54,045 nucleotides of DNA from a virus: the IMG/VR virus record IMGVR_UViG_3300046008_001100, positions 1 to 54,045 of that record. One strand, given 5' to 3'. Below the pieces are notes generated by a model. The model made no database searches. It worked only from the letters and a program-made list of their open reading frames with translations, and had not been told where the DNA came from. Made by a program: the position numbers and the translations under genes. Positions 16,620 to 24,811 of the stretch are shown here, piece after piece; position 1 is the first letter of the stretch; each line of letters starts with the position of its first letter.

Positions 16620-17360
16620 TTATACTTCTTTTGCAACTAGAAAATATTCACTTTTAAGATTATTACTTTCAAATACTAAACTCATAATCCCATCTAAATT
16701 TATAACCATTTTACCTGTAGCTACATCTTTATTACAATACATTATTTCTTTTATTAAATCTGAATTGTAATGTGCTTTAAAGTTTGTAGGTAAGTCTTTT
16801 GTTTTGATATTTGGTATATAAAACGATACTTTATTAGAATGTTCTATATTTCCACCAAATTCCATTTCCATTTGTAAATCTCCATCAGCACCTGTGTGAG
16901 GTTTAAATACAACTGTATCACTATCTGCTAAAGCTGATTTAGCTTTAACAATAGCATTAATACTTTCATTATCTAAATCAGCCATGATGTTGTAACTATC
17001 ATCTCCGATATATTCTCCTGCTTTTGGGATAATTTGTATATCAGCAACAGCATAATTTAAAGTAAATTGATTATCTGATACTACTAATTTGGTAATCTTA
17101 TTATTGTATTTAATATATTTAAGATCTAAATAACCATTAGTAATACCTAGTAGTTTGTTTAATTGTGTTGTATTATTAACACCGAACACAGAATCTTCGA
17201 TTTCAAAATTACTGTGCTTAACTATACCTAACATTGAACGGTCAGGTGCAGTGAATTTAATTGAAAGGTTGTTATCTTGAATTTCCCATTTAACGGCTTC
17301 AACTAGGCCGTTTAAATAATACTTGGAAATAATAGCCGTAAGATCTAACTTATTAATCAT
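16620..17360 (-). CDS. DNA polymerase sliding clamp (T4 gp45-like)
   Basis: The 246-residue protein has the gp45 layout of two similar clamp domains. It begins INKLDLTAIISKYYLNG, has FTAPDRSMLGIVKHSNF (about 52-68), where the aspartate-containing strand of T4-type clamps lies, and VSFYIPNIKTKDLPTNFKAH in the second domain. T4 gp45 is 228 residues, so the length fits. As a trimeric ring it tethers the polymerase and, in T4, also couples late transcription to replication. It has its own promoter fused to an upstream terminator. Confidence 0.85.
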   Translation of the reverse strand: MINKLDLTAIISKYYLNGLVEAVKWEIQDNNLSIKFTAPDRSMLGIVKHSNFEIEDSVFGVNNTTQLNKLLGITNGYLDLKYIKYNNKITKLVVSDNQFTLNYAVADIQIIPKAGEYIGDDSYNIMADLDNESINAIVKAKSALADSDTVVFKPHTGADGDLQMEMEFGGNIEHSNKVSFYIPNIKTKDLPTNFKAHYNSDLIKEIMYCNKDVATGKMVINLDGIMSLVFESNNLKSEYFLVAKEV

Positions 17361-17375
17361 AACTTATTTATTATA

Positions 17376-17404
17376 AATATACAAAAAAAGGCTTAGTTAT
17401 CCAA
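17376..17404 (-). promoter_or_regulatory. Promoter of the sliding-clamp gene, fused to a terminator
   Basis: Minus strand CTTGG has its TTG at 17402-17404, and TATATT lies at 17376-17381 after 20 bases. The TTGG belongs to the 5' arm of the terminator at 17381-17409 and the spacer contains that terminator's U-tract. The sequence after the -7 box, TATATTTATAATAA, also contains the late-like element, so this gene may be read at two stages. Confidence 0.75.
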
Positions 17405-17409
17405 GCCTT
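17381..17409 (-). terminator. Rho-independent terminator after the 173-residue gene
   Basis: Read on the minus strand: AAGGCTT, a short loop region, AAGCCTT, then a run of seven T. It lies 23 bases past the stop at 17432 and shares its stem sequence with two other terminators in the window. Confidence 0.85.
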
Positions 17410-17431
17410 AATTTAAAATCTATTAATTATA

Positions 17432-17953
17432 TTATTCATCATATTCTTCATAATCTCCTGCCTCATTTCCATTTACTATATCTTCTAAAACATCATCAAC
17501 AGATGAACTTAAAGCGTCATTAATAGTTCTCATTATAATATTTTTTTCTTCATTATTATTTTCTTTATCCATATCTAAAACAACAACCATACCATTTGAT
17601 AAAGAGTCTTCTTTAATTGTTGATAAACGAAAAGTCATATTAGGATTATCTTTTAAGGAAGATAATAATATAACATTAAGTGCTTTTTTTGCTTCTTGAA
17701 CAACATTAGGATACTCAGGATTTTCTGGTAGTATTTTTTTATAGTAAATTGATAAAATAGATGGTGATGGCATTGGTAATAATTTTTTTAATAGTTTACC
17801 TCCCTCTTGTGTGGTAAAATATAGAAAAGTTCCATCATAGTCAAAATTTGATCTTACTAATGATAAAGGATTATTTATTTTTATTTCAAAAATATTAGCT
17901 TCTGTTAGTTTTCGTTGATTATTCCATTTATGAACATCAAAATTATCTTTCAT
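17432..17953 (-). CDS. Late protein with the shared N-terminal DNFD motif, 173 residues
   Basis: Function unknown. The N-terminus MKDNFDVHKWNNQRKLTEAN aligns without gaps to those of the genes at 20698 and 37517, and LTE-A (residues 16-19) looks like a T4 prohead-protease site. The rest is soluble, with SLVRSNFDYDGTFLYFTTQE and a strongly acidic C-terminus (DDVLEDIVNGNEAGDYEEYDE begins the last 21 residues). It is a single-gene unit: a late-like element one base before the ATG and a terminator after the stop. I infer a virion-internal protein. Confidence 0.7.
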   Translation of the reverse strand: MKDNFDVHKWNNQRKLTEANIFEIKINNPLSLVRSNFDYDGTFLYFTTQEGGKLLKKLLPMPSPSILSIYYKKILPENPEYPNVVQEAKKALNVILLSSLKDNPNMTFRLSTIKEDSLSNGMVVVLDMDKENNNEEKNIIMRTINDALSSSVDDVLEDIVNGNEAGDYEEYDE

Positions 17954-17954
17954 A

Positions 17955-17966
17955 ATTATAAATATT
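17955..17966 (-). promoter_or_regulatory. Late-type element AATATTTATAAT
   Basis: An exact match to the consensus, separated from the ATG at 17953 by one base. Any promoter activity would give a leaderless or nearly leaderless mRNA. Confidence 0.6.
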
Positions 17967-17967
17967 A

Positions 17968-20628
17968 CTAAAACTTAAAGAATTTGTTAATATTTTGATT
18001 TAATACTACAGCACCCCATCCTAAATCTGAATATAATGATTCTAATTTATTTTTCATAACTGAATCAAATAAACCGTCTCTATCTATATATTTTTCAACA
18101 AATTCCATTATTTCAGGTGGATCATTATACCCATTAAATCCTACAACATCAACTCGGTATGGGTTGTCTTTTAAGTAAGCTATAAACATTTTATCACCAA
18201 TTTGAAATGTTGGATATTTTTTATCTAACTTTTTAAATCGTAAAATATCATTATAATAAATAGCAGCTTTTGTATTAATTGGACATTTGTTACCTAATCT
18301 TGAAAATATATCACCAGTCATAGGAGGTGATGCAATATATTCTTTCATCTTCTTTAAACCTGTTGGTTTTAATATTGTTCTCCAATCAACTGTTCTTATT
18401 GATGTTCTAAAATCTAGAATTTGTTTATCAATATCAGTTTTTTCTCTACCAAACATAATTTCATTAATAATATGTTCACCAAATTTTCTAAATATAGGAG
18501 GGAAATTTGATTTCATCAAATCTAATCCTTTAACATCTAGTTCATCTACTGTTACACCTTCTTTATTAACAATATGCATTGCGTATCTTCTTTTACCTGC
18601 AAAATAACCTCTATCTAATACAACCTCTTGTTTTAATTCAAAATAATGTGGTTCGTCAGGAAATTTAATGTTAAATAACTCTTGTACTAAAGTATTTAAA
18701 TAATTATTTGCTAATGATTGTATTTCAGTAGCAACTTTTAATACCTCTTGTACAATTGTTTCTTGATCTGCAGTGGCTAATTCTGGTTTACGGAATAATA
18801 TTAAATCTTTAACTTGAATAAACAACGAGTCAGTATCTGATGTTACAATGTAATCTTTATCTTCTGTACCTAATTGTTCATTTAACCAAATATTTACAAA
18901 TTTAATTGATTCTTGTGTTAATCGTTGACCTGTTAGTGTAATAGCTTTAGATATAAACTTATTACCATCTGTGTATCTCCATCCGTTAATAGCAAATACA
19001 CCATAAACGTCATTTAATTTAATCTTGTAAGCATGTTGTCTACTATTATAAAAATCACCTAACTCTTTATTACCTGATTTGTATGCTTGTTTCATCAAAT
19101 CTTTATATTCTTGACGTTTAGCAAACCAATCAGATAAAATTTCACAAACAATACTAGATTTATCTTTACGGAATATAACACCAGGAGCAGAAATTATTAA
19201 ATCATTACTTTCAATAATACTAATTAATCCGCCTACTGTAATTTGTGAAGTAGCAATTGTTCTATTCTTTTTAATTTTTTCAATAACAACTACTTTATTA
19301 GGATCCATTTGTTTTAATTCCTTTAAAGACCATTGATTATCAAATTTACCTCCATTTACAACACGACCTACTAGAGTTTCAATACCCATATTAAGTGAAC
19401 GAATGATTGAAGGATATAACGAGGTAAAGTCTAAGTCAATAACCCACTCATATAAACCAGGAATAGGATCTTTTAAATAACCACCTGCATATTCTGCTAA
19501 GAATATAATTTCTTCTAATTCCTCTTTAGTAATATTACCTTGCTCATATTCCCATTTTGCTTTTTTAACACTTAAATCCCTTAAAGCAGGATTCATTGTT
19601 GTAGGTTTATTAGGTGAAACAATTCCTTTACGTTTTAAATATGTTAAAATTGCTCCCTCATTTAACATTGTTGATAAGTAAATCTGTTCGTAATCAGTAT
19701 GACACAAATGACAAATTGTAATTGTTAATTCAATAAATTTTAATTTTTTCTCTAATTCAACAATAATTTCAACGTCTCGAACATTATATTCAATAAACTT
19801 ATTTACATCTTCTCTAAATAAATTATCTAATGAACCATCATATTCAATTTTACCTAATTTAACATACTTAGTACCAATATCACCTAATCGATAAGTTGGT
19901 TCTTGTTTAGTAATAAACTTTTTAAATAAAAGCATATAATCTAAATGCGCAACCCCTCCAATACTTACTGGTTGTTCTGAATATGGTGTTATTTTTATTT
20001 TATTGATTGGAGATAATGTTTTAGCTATATCTGTACCTAATACTTTACTTATTCTATAATACAAATAAGGTATATCAAAAAACATACTATTCCATCCTGT
20101 AACAATTGTAGGATCTAATTGATACCATTTATTTAAAAAACCATGTAATAAATCAGATTCGGAAGTGTAAGGTATTACCTCTTTAGTATCATCATGTACT
20201 TCTTCCATAGTACCTGTTTCATCTAATATTAAACAATAGTATTTTTTAGAATTATTATCATATAAAGCAAGTGCTGTTATTTTAGCTAATGCTTGTTTAA
20301 TACTTTCTTCGGTTAATGCACCTAATATTTCACACTCTATATCTAAATAAACAATATTGTGGAATTTTGGTGTTTCGTCTGATTCATAATATTGGTCTAC
20401 TAATAAACGTGTGGTTCTATCAACATCTTTTTCAAAATAACTTGTATCTTTCCAATCTTTAATACGATTAACAGCAGATACTCGTTCACCTTCTAATGTT
20501 TCAAATTCACCTTCATAATCTTTTTGATAATAAGTAGGCCAATATTGGAATTCCTTAAAGCCTTCCCAACTATCATCTCTTAGATAATATTGTTTTTCGT
20601 CTTTATCATAATAAATTGATTGATACAT
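17968..20628 (-). CDS. Family B DNA polymerase (T4 gp43-like)
   Basis: The 886-residue replicative polymerase is intact. 3'-5' exonuclease motifs are IVYLDIECEI (about 91-100), VTGWNSMFFDIPYL (about 178-191) and NVRDVEIIVELE. Polymerase motifs are A, DLDFTSLYPSIIRSLNMG (about 406-423); B, KIKLNDVYGVFAIN; and C, VTSDTDSLFI with the two catalytic aspartates. It works with the clamp and clamp loader encoded just downstream. It is a single-gene unit under a promoter fused to a terminator at 20637-20670. The start was chosen at the only ATG that leaves this promoter outside the gene. Confidence 0.97.
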   Translation of the reverse strand: MYQSIYYDKDEKQYYLRDDSWEGFKEFQYWPTYYQKDYEGEFETLEGERVSAVNRIKDWKDTSYFEKDVDRTTRLLVDQYYESDETPKFHNIVYLDIECEILGALTEESIKQALAKITALALYDNNSKKYYCLILDETGTMEEVHDDTKEVIPYTSESDLLHGFLNKWYQLDPTIVTGWNSMFFDIPYLYYRISKVLGTDIAKTLSPINKIKITPYSEQPVSIGGVAHLDYMLLFKKFITKQEPTYRLGDIGTKYVKLGKIEYDGSLDNLFREDVNKFIEYNVRDVEIIVELEKKLKFIELTITICHLCHTDYEQIYLSTMLNEGAILTYLKRKGIVSPNKPTTMNPALRDLSVKKAKWEYEQGNITKEELEEIIFLAEYAGGYLKDPIPGLYEWVIDLDFTSLYPSIIRSLNMGIETLVGRVVNGGKFDNQWSLKELKQMDPNKVVVIEKIKKNRTIATSQITVGGLISIIESNDLIISAPGVIFRKDKSSIVCEILSDWFAKRQEYKDLMKQAYKSGNKELGDFYNSRQHAYKIKLNDVYGVFAINGWRYTDGNKFISKAITLTGQRLTQESIKFVNIWLNEQLGTEDKDYIVTSDTDSLFIQVKDLILFRKPELATADQETIVQEVLKVATEIQSLANNYLNTLVQELFNIKFPDEPHYFELKQEVVLDRGYFAGKRRYAMHIVNKEGVTVDELDVKGLDLMKSNFPPIFRKFGEHIINEIMFGREKTDIDKQILDFRTSIRTVDWRTILKPTGLKKMKEYIASPPMTGDIFSRLGNKCPINTKAAIYYNDILRFKKLDKKYPTFQIGDKMFIAYLKDNPYRVDVVGFNGYNDPPEIMEFVEKYIDRDGLFDSVMKNKLESLYSDLGWGAVVLNQNINKFFKF

Positions 20629-20636
20629 TCTCTGTT

Positions 20637-20665
20637 AATATACAAAAAAAGGCTTGGTTTCCCAA
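20637..20665 (-). promoter_or_regulatory. Promoter of the DNA polymerase gene, fused to a terminator
   Basis: Minus strand TTG (20663-20665) lies in the stem of the terminator; TATATT at 20637-20642 follows after 20 bases. The ATG at 20628 is eight bases past the -7 box. Confidence 0.78.
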
Positions 20666-20670
20666 GCCTT
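20643..20670 (-). terminator. Rho-independent terminator after the 96-residue gene
   Basis: A nine-pair stem, AAGGCTTGG and CCAAGCCTT, with a GAAA-type loop and a run of seven T on the minus strand. It is the same hairpin as at 39725-39752. Confidence 0.9.
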
Positions 20671-20697
20671 AATGTTATAAAATTTTAATTTTATTTT

Positions 20698-20988
20698 CTA
20701 GTAAAATCTTTCTAAAGCTAATTCCTGAGCTATATCATAATGTTTATCATTAAATTCATCTAATTCATCTTCTGTTAGTGGGGTCCCATCTGTGTATTGA
20801 GCATATATTACATAAGCATCAGAAAAATCAGGATAATCAGATGGATCAACACCATCAAGTTCTATTGAATTTAAATCTACTTTTCTATTAGGATCCATTA
20901 TTATAGGCATTTCATTCAACTGTGATTGATTAGTTAATTTGTTTTCTACTAACCACTTCCCAGGGTTGAAGTTATCTGCTTTTTTCAT
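20698..20988 (-). CDS. Late protein with the shared N-terminal DNF motif, 96 residues
   Basis: Unknown function. MKKADNFNPGKWLVENKL aligns without gaps with the N-termini of the genes at 17432 and 37517. QLNEMPIIMDPN (about 23-34) resembles IITEMPVISNPV in the 772-residue protein at 39775, and LNE-M or ITE-M would be a variant prohead-protease site. The C-terminal part is acidic (YPDFSDAYVIYAQYTDGTPL, then DELDEF). It is a monocistronic unit between a late-like element and a terminator, like the gene at 17432. Confidence 0.7.
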   Translation of the reverse strand: MKKADNFNPGKWLVENKLTNQSQLNEMPIIMDPNRKVDLNSIELDGVDPSDYPDFSDAYVIYAQYTDGTPLTEDELDEFNDKHYDIAQELALERFY

Positions 20989-20989
20989 G

Positions 20990-21001
20990 ATTATAAATAT
21001 T
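20990..21001 (-). promoter_or_regulatory. Late-type element AATATTTATAAT
   Basis: An exact consensus copy. A single C separates it from the ATG at 20988, as at 17955. It partly abuts the dUTPase stop at 21003. Confidence 0.62.
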
Positions 21002-21002
21002 A

Positions 21003-21455
21003 TTATTTACCAGAAGAACCAAATCCTTTATCTCCTCTACCTTGACGAGATTTTACAGATTCAAATTCAGTATCATCTAATTCTATAATCTCATATTCTG
21101 GGATTGGGATAACAGCTATTTGAGCATATCTTTCCCCTTTTTCAATAGTTACTGGTGTTGAACCAACATTGTATATTTTAATACCTAAATCACCTGTATA
21201 ACCAGGATCAACAGTTCCGTAATGAGGAATTAAATCATGTTTAAATCCTTTAGATGATCTTAATTGAATTTGCATCCAATATTTATAATTATCTTCTATT
21301 ACTAAATTTAAACCATTAGGTACTACTGCTTTACCGTTTGGTGGAATTATTGTTGTTTCAGTACAAGTAATATCGAAACAAGCTGATGTTTTACCATAAG
21401 CTACTTCAGGTATAACAGCATCTGGATGATTTTTGTGTGCGTAAATTGTTACCAT
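21003..21455 (-). CDS. dut: dUTP diphosphatase
   Basis: Trimeric dUTPase motifs appear in order: GKTSACFDI (motif 1), RSSKGF (motif 2), YGTVDPGYTGDLGI (motif 3, with the Asp that binds deoxyribose), GERYAQIAVIP (motif 4) and RGDKGFGSSGK (motif 5, the P-loop-like tail). It removes dUTP and supplies dUMP. An ATG at 21470 would overlap folE by 14 bases; I prefer the ATG at 21455 (MVTIYAHKNHP), one base after the folE stop. Confidence 0.93.
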   Translation of the reverse strand: MVTIYAHKNHPDAVIPEVAYGKTSACFDITCTETTIIPPNGKAVVPNGLNLVIEDNYKYWMQIQLRSSKGFKHDLIPHYGTVDPGYTGDLGIKIYNVGSTPVTIEKGERYAQIAVIPIPEYEIIELDDTEFESVKSRQGRGDKGFGSSGK

Positions 21456-21456
21456 A

Positions 21457-22134
21457 TTATAAACTTCCATTAATTTTTAAACTATCAAAATACTCTGTAC
21501 GTGCTTGATTAGCATTATCCATAAACACTCCTGATGCTTTAGTTGTAACCATTGATGCACCTTGATGTTTAACACCTCTACATTTTACACAATTGTGTGT
21601 TGCTACTACTGTTACAATAACACCTCTGTTGTTTTCACAAACTTTATCTACTGCTTGATGAATTGCTGATGTTAATTGTTCTTGAATAGCACCTCTGCGC
21701 CCAAAATGTTCTACAATACGATTTAATTTTGATAAACCGATTACACTACCATTTTCACCAACAATATAACCAACATGAACTACACCTCCAATTGTTTGGT
21801 GGTGATGTGAACACATACTTGTTAATGGAATGTTACGTTCGATTACAATACCATCATAACCATCTGATGGAAATGAAGTTATTCCACTCATATCCTCGTA
21901 TCTACCTTTCCATAAATCAAAAACATATGCTTTTGCTACTCTGTGTGGTGTGTTTGATGAATTTGGGTCATTTCTCCAATCACATTTTAATGCATCTAGA
22001 AATTTACCATATGCTTCTTCAGCCTCTACTACCATTTCCCATTTTTGAGATTCGGTGAATGGTGCACCTGGTGCTAAGCCATTGGCAAAACCGGGCGTAA
22101 CACATTCTAAATCGAATTTTTTCTTATCTGACAT
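21457..22134 (-). CDS. folE: GTP cyclohydrolase I
   Basis: The 225-residue enzyme carries SMCSHHHQTIGG (the first zinc Cys and the catalytic His pair), VIGLSKLNRIVEHFGRR, QEQLTSAIHQAVD and HNCVKCRGV with the second zinc Cys. All key residues are present. It turns GTP into dihydroneopterin triphosphate, the first step to both folate and 7-deazaguanines. With queD, queE and queC a few kilobases upstream, it points to preQ0 synthesis. It leads its own transcription unit (promoter 22146-22175) with dut. Confidence 0.95.
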   Translation of the reverse strand: MSDKKKFDLECVTPGFANGLAPGAPFTESQKWEMVVEAEEAYGKFLDALKCDWRNDPNSSNTPHRVAKAYVFDLWKGRYEDMSGITSFPSDGYDGIVIERNIPLTSMCSHHHQTIGGVVHVGYIVGENGSVIGLSKLNRIVEHFGRRGAIQEQLTSAIHQAVDKVCENNRGVIVTVVATHNCVKCRGVKHQGASMVTTKASGVFMDNANQARTEYFDSLKINGSL

Positions 22135-22145
22135 AACTTTATTAT

Positions 22146-22175
22146 AATATATAAATTGTTTTTTATTTTACCAAA
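22146..22175 (-). promoter_or_regulatory. Promoter of the folE-dut unit
   Basis: Minus strand TTTG (22172-22175), a 20-base gap, TATATT (22146-22151). It fills the space between the stop of the upstream gene at 22176 and the folE ATG. Confidence 0.75.
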
Positions 22176-23006
22176 CTATCCAATAGGAATAGTTTCTATT
22201 TTTTCTATGTATTTAGGAGCTATATTTTGATATGTCCAAACAGCTCCATTTCCAATTCGAAAATTAGGATCGTTATAAAATTTAACTTTATCTTTTATAG
22301 CATCAGCATTAATTCTTAACAGATGATAATTTTTAATTTTTGATTTTGTTTCTTTTGATGGAGTTTTATCATACAGCATATTAGCTATTTTTTCAAATTC
22401 ATCTTCATTATCTGGATTTAGTAAATATACTCGTTCTGGATGAGTTGCTATTTTACTTTTGGTTTTTGGTGTCAAACCTTTTAATTCTACTTTATCTAGA
22501 TAAATATCGGGAACTAAATGATAATAATATTTTTCTGGTTGTTGTTCTGTATCATATTTGGCTTCTATTGATATTTGAATAGCATCCTCATCATCAGCTG
22601 ATTTCATCATGGTATTCATAGATTCATTGCTATATTTTCCTTTATCTTTTAAAAAACCACCAAAAAAATCCTCTGTAACTAATGCTATATAAGATGGATA
22701 CCAACCAAAAGTATCAAGAAATTTAGATATTTCCCCCCAATATTTAAAAGCTGATTTAGGTAGATTTATACTAAATACTTTTGGTGATTCTATATTTATT
22801 GAAATATCTAAAGCTGGAAAACGTTTATCAAGTTCTTTAGAAGTTTTATCAGCTTCAATTGTTTGTGAAATAAATTCTTTTAAAATCTGTTCTTCACAAA
22901 TACTATCATACATTCCTAAAGCCCATAAATCTCCATGATTTTCTAATAAAGGATATTCATCTTTTATTTCTGCTATTTTTCTTTTAAATACGTGTGTTGA
23001 ATTCAT
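22176..23006 (-). CDS. Unknown protein with a possible ADP-ribosyltransferase/KptA-like C-terminal domain
   Basis: A 276-residue soluble protein. The C-terminal half reads YYYHLVPDIYLDKVELKGL, then HPERVYLLNPDNEDEF, then YHLLRINADAIKDKVKFYND and VWTYQNIAPKYIEKI. The run of H-x-[TV]-P, G-L-x-P, H-P-E-R-[VI]-Y-L and N-I-x-P recalls KptA-type RNA 2'-phosphotransferases and related ADP-ribosyltransferase folds seen in phages. I cannot confirm a full catalytic set by eye. A late-like element lies before it, so a packaged enzyme comparable to T4 Alt is conceivable. No N-terminal targeting peptide is obvious. Confidence 0.6.
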   Translation of the reverse strand: MNSTHVFKRKIAEIKDEYPLLENHGDLWALGMYDSICEEQILKEFISQTIEADKTSKELDKRFPALDISINIESPKVFSINLPKSAFKYWGEISKFLDTFGWYPSYIALVTEDFFGGFLKDKGKYSNESMNTMMKSADDEDAIQISIEAKYDTEQQPEKYYYHLVPDIYLDKVELKGLTPKTKSKIATHPERVYLLNPDNEDEFEKIANMLYDKTPSKETKSKIKNYHLLRINADAIKDKVKFYNDPNFRIGNGAVWTYQNIAPKYIEKIETIPIG

Positions 23007-23009
23007 TTA

Positions 23010-23020
23010 ATATAAATATT
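23010..23020 (-). promoter_or_regulatory. Late-type element AATATTTATAT
   Basis: One base away from the consensus at the 3' side, and only three bases from the ATG at 23006. It overlaps the stop of the phosphoribosyltransferase gene. Confidence 0.5.
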
Positions 23021-23522
23021 AATCTCCTGGTTGGATACCTTTAATATAAGTAAGGTTTCTTTGAGTACCATCACTTGCATCTAAACCATAACCTATTAAC
23101 CAATGTTCATCTGTTAATTCAAAACCATATATTAATTCAGGATGATTTGAATGCCACTTTTTAAATAATGTAATTGGTGTTATTGAATTTGCTTTTTCGT
23201 TTGATAAATGTTTTATTAATGCTTTTACTGTATTTCCCGAATCATAGATATCATCTACTAAATAAACATCTCTATCTATTAGTTCTAATTCACAAGATTT
23301 AGTAATTTTTATCTCACTTTGTGTAGTACCTTCGTAAGATTTCGCACGTATAAAGTCTATTTCGCATTTACCTATTTGTTTCACTAAATCCGTAAAAAAC
23401 ATAAAAGCACCGTTTAATACACATATAAACACAGGAGGTTTATTATGTTGTTTCTGATTAATAAAATCAGCAATTTGTTTAATTTTGTCTTGTATTTCTT
23501 TTTCTGTGAATTCTACTATCAT
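23019..23522 (-). CDS. hpt: Hypoxanthine phosphoribosyltransferase
   Basis: The 167-residue protein has the PRPP-binding loop DVYLVDDIYDSGNTVKAL (about 85-102) with the paired acidic residues. FICVLNGAFMFFTDLVKQI near the N-terminus forms the other PRPP loop, and FIRAKSYEGTTQS is the flexible hood seen in bacterial Hpt. It salvages hypoxanthine or guanine to the nucleotide. Overlap of four bases with the thioredoxin-like gene upstream puts both in one unit. A phage copy fits the nucleotide- and 7-deazaguanine-related genes nearby. Confidence 0.9.
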   Translation of the reverse strand: MIVEFTEKEIQDKIKQIADFINQKQHNKPPVFICVLNGAFMFFTDLVKQIGKCEIDFIRAKSYEGTTQSEIKITKSCELELIDRDVYLVDDIYDSGNTVKALIKHLSNEKANSITPITLFKKWHSNHPELIYGFELTDEHWLIGYGLDASDGTQRNLTYIKGIQPGD

Positions 23523-23758
23523 AAAACTAATTTTCTCAAAACTTCTTTAACTTCAGCTGGTCCTTCAAATTTGTGTTTTCCGTTTTTATCTTCAATCACA
23601 AGAGTAGGAACCCAGTTAATTGTATTTTCTTCCATTAACATACTATCAGTATATGTGTCTACCAAATTAATGTTAAGAGGAGCTTGAAATTCATTTATGA
23701 TAGGAGCTAAGTCTTTACATTGACGACATCCTTTATGGTAAAAATACGTTATTTTCAT
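23519..23758 (-). CDS. Thioredoxin/glutaredoxin-like protein with CRQC motif
   Basis: A 79-residue thioredoxin fold: ITYFYHKGCRQCKDLAPIIN holds the redox CxxC as C-R-Q-C (residues 11-14), and NWVPTLVIEDKNG gives the cis-Pro. It is shorter than bacterial thioredoxins and closest in size to glutaredoxin-like phage proteins. A plausible partner is the ribonucleotide reductase at 30420. A second such protein at 26103 makes this one of a pair. Confidence 0.8.
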   Translation of the reverse strand: MKITYFYHKGCRQCKDLAPIINEFQAPLNINLVDTYTDSMLMEENTINWVPTLVIEDKNGKHKFEGPAEVKEVLRKLVL

Positions 23759-23760
23759 AT

Positions 23761-23772
23761 ATTATAAATATT
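23761..23772 (-). promoter_or_regulatory. Late-type element AATATTTATAAT
   Basis: An exact consensus copy, two bases before the ATG at 23758, overlapping the stop of the thioesterase gene by two bases. No TTTGG box lies at the proper distance. Confidence 0.55.
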
Positions 23773-24169
23773 ATTTTGTAACTGGAGAATTAAATTTTCT
23801 TCTAACTGTTTCTGAAATTGGAATTGGTCCGCCTTCGTCATCAATTCTAACAAAAGTCATATGAGTAGATAATATACAAGTTTCTTCTTCAGTAAATACA
23901 TTATAATTTCTAGCCTCAACATTAAATTGAGCTGATGTAGTTCCTATTTTAGTTAATTCAGCATATATTTTTACTAAATTACCTTCTTTTGCAGGTTTTT
24001 TAAACTCACATTTATCAATAGAAACAGTAACCATATTTTTACTATGGCATGTCTCCATTGCATAAGCTGCTACAGCTGAATCTAATAGTGAGAGTAACTT
24101 ACCACCAAATAGATTACCATGAGTACCTAAATCTAATTTTTTAACAGGATGTGTTGTTAATAATACCAT
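23771..24169 (-). CDS. Hotdog-fold acyl-CoA thioesterase-like protein
   Basis: 132 residues with a single hotdog domain. GTHGNLFGGKLLSLLDSAVA (about 16-35) has the N-x-F-G-G-x-L-L-x-x-x-D motif of YciA/BFIT-type acyl-CoA thioesterases, including the catalytic Asp, followed by CEFKKPAKEGNLVKIYAEL and ARNYNVFTEEE. Such enzymes release fatty acids from CoA in bacteria. I know of few phage examples, so this may be an auxiliary metabolic gene. It starts three bases after the HNH endonuclease stop. Confidence 0.85.
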   Translation of the reverse strand: MVLLTTHPVKKLDLGTHGNLFGGKLLSLLDSAVAAYAMETCHSKNMVTVSIDKCEFKKPAKEGNLVKIYAELTKIGTTSAQFNVEARNYNVFTEEETCILSTHMTFVRIDDEGGPIPISETVRRKFNSPVTK

Positions 24170-24172
24170 TTT

Positions 24173-24811
24173 CTATTTTAATTTTTTCTGTGATTTTTTA
24201 CTATTGTTTTTTCTTGTAGTCCATGCTAAATTTTCTGGTTTAGTAGCTTCATATGGAGATAAACCTTCTTTAAAACACTGTGATCGGGGTTTAATATGGT
24301 CTAATGTAGGATAATCACCATGACTATAATGTAAAATTAAATTATCTTTAATATATTCTTTACTAATATAATCATAACCATCCCAATTTTCTAACATTTG
24401 TTTTCTAATTTTTCTAGTTAACCAATCACATCTTTTCCAATATTGTTTCCATCCTGCTTTATCCCAATCAATGATATTTCCTTTTTTTATTCTAGTTTCA
24501 ATTCCTTTTTTCCAAGCATTTTCATTCCAACTTTCTCTCATCTTATTAGCTCTTTCAACCAATTGAAGATTTTGTGAATTAATTTTCATCCATTCTCCTT
24601 GACATTTATTAGAACAAAAAATATTTTTCTTATTTTTATGTTCACTGTTAGGAAAATATCTAACATCTTTAAAACAACAGGAACAGGAAGTAAATTGTCT
24701 ATCTTTAGCTCTTGCTATTTGCCTACAATCAGGAGAACAATATTTACTCCCTGATCCATTTGATTTATAATGTATTTTACATTCATTACATATTTGTTTA
24801 TATCTACTCAT
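24173..24811 (-). CDS. HNH homing endonuclease with zinc-finger N-terminus
   Basis: The N-terminal 75 residues hold cysteine pairs (CNECK, CSPDC, CSCC, CSNKC) for two zinc fingers. The C-terminus has DYPTLDHIKPRSQCF and NLAWTTRKNNSKK, the D-H...N...N pattern of HNH nucleases. It is free-standing between queE and the thioesterase gene, with a strongly basic C-terminus. Its start codon sits in a nine-pair inverted repeat (24808-24829). Probable role: mobility of itself and its flanks. Confidence 0.87.
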   Translation of the reverse strand: MSRYKQICNECKIHYKSNGSGSKYCSPDCRQIARAKDRQFTSCSCCFKDVRYFPNSEHKNKKNIFCSNKCQGEWMKINSQNLQLVERANKMRESWNENAWKKGIETRIKKGNIIDWDKAGWKQYWKRCDWLTRKIRKQMLENWDGYDYISKEYIKDNLILHYSHGDYPTLDHIKPRSQCFKEGLSPYEATKPENLAWTTRKNNSKKSQKKLK

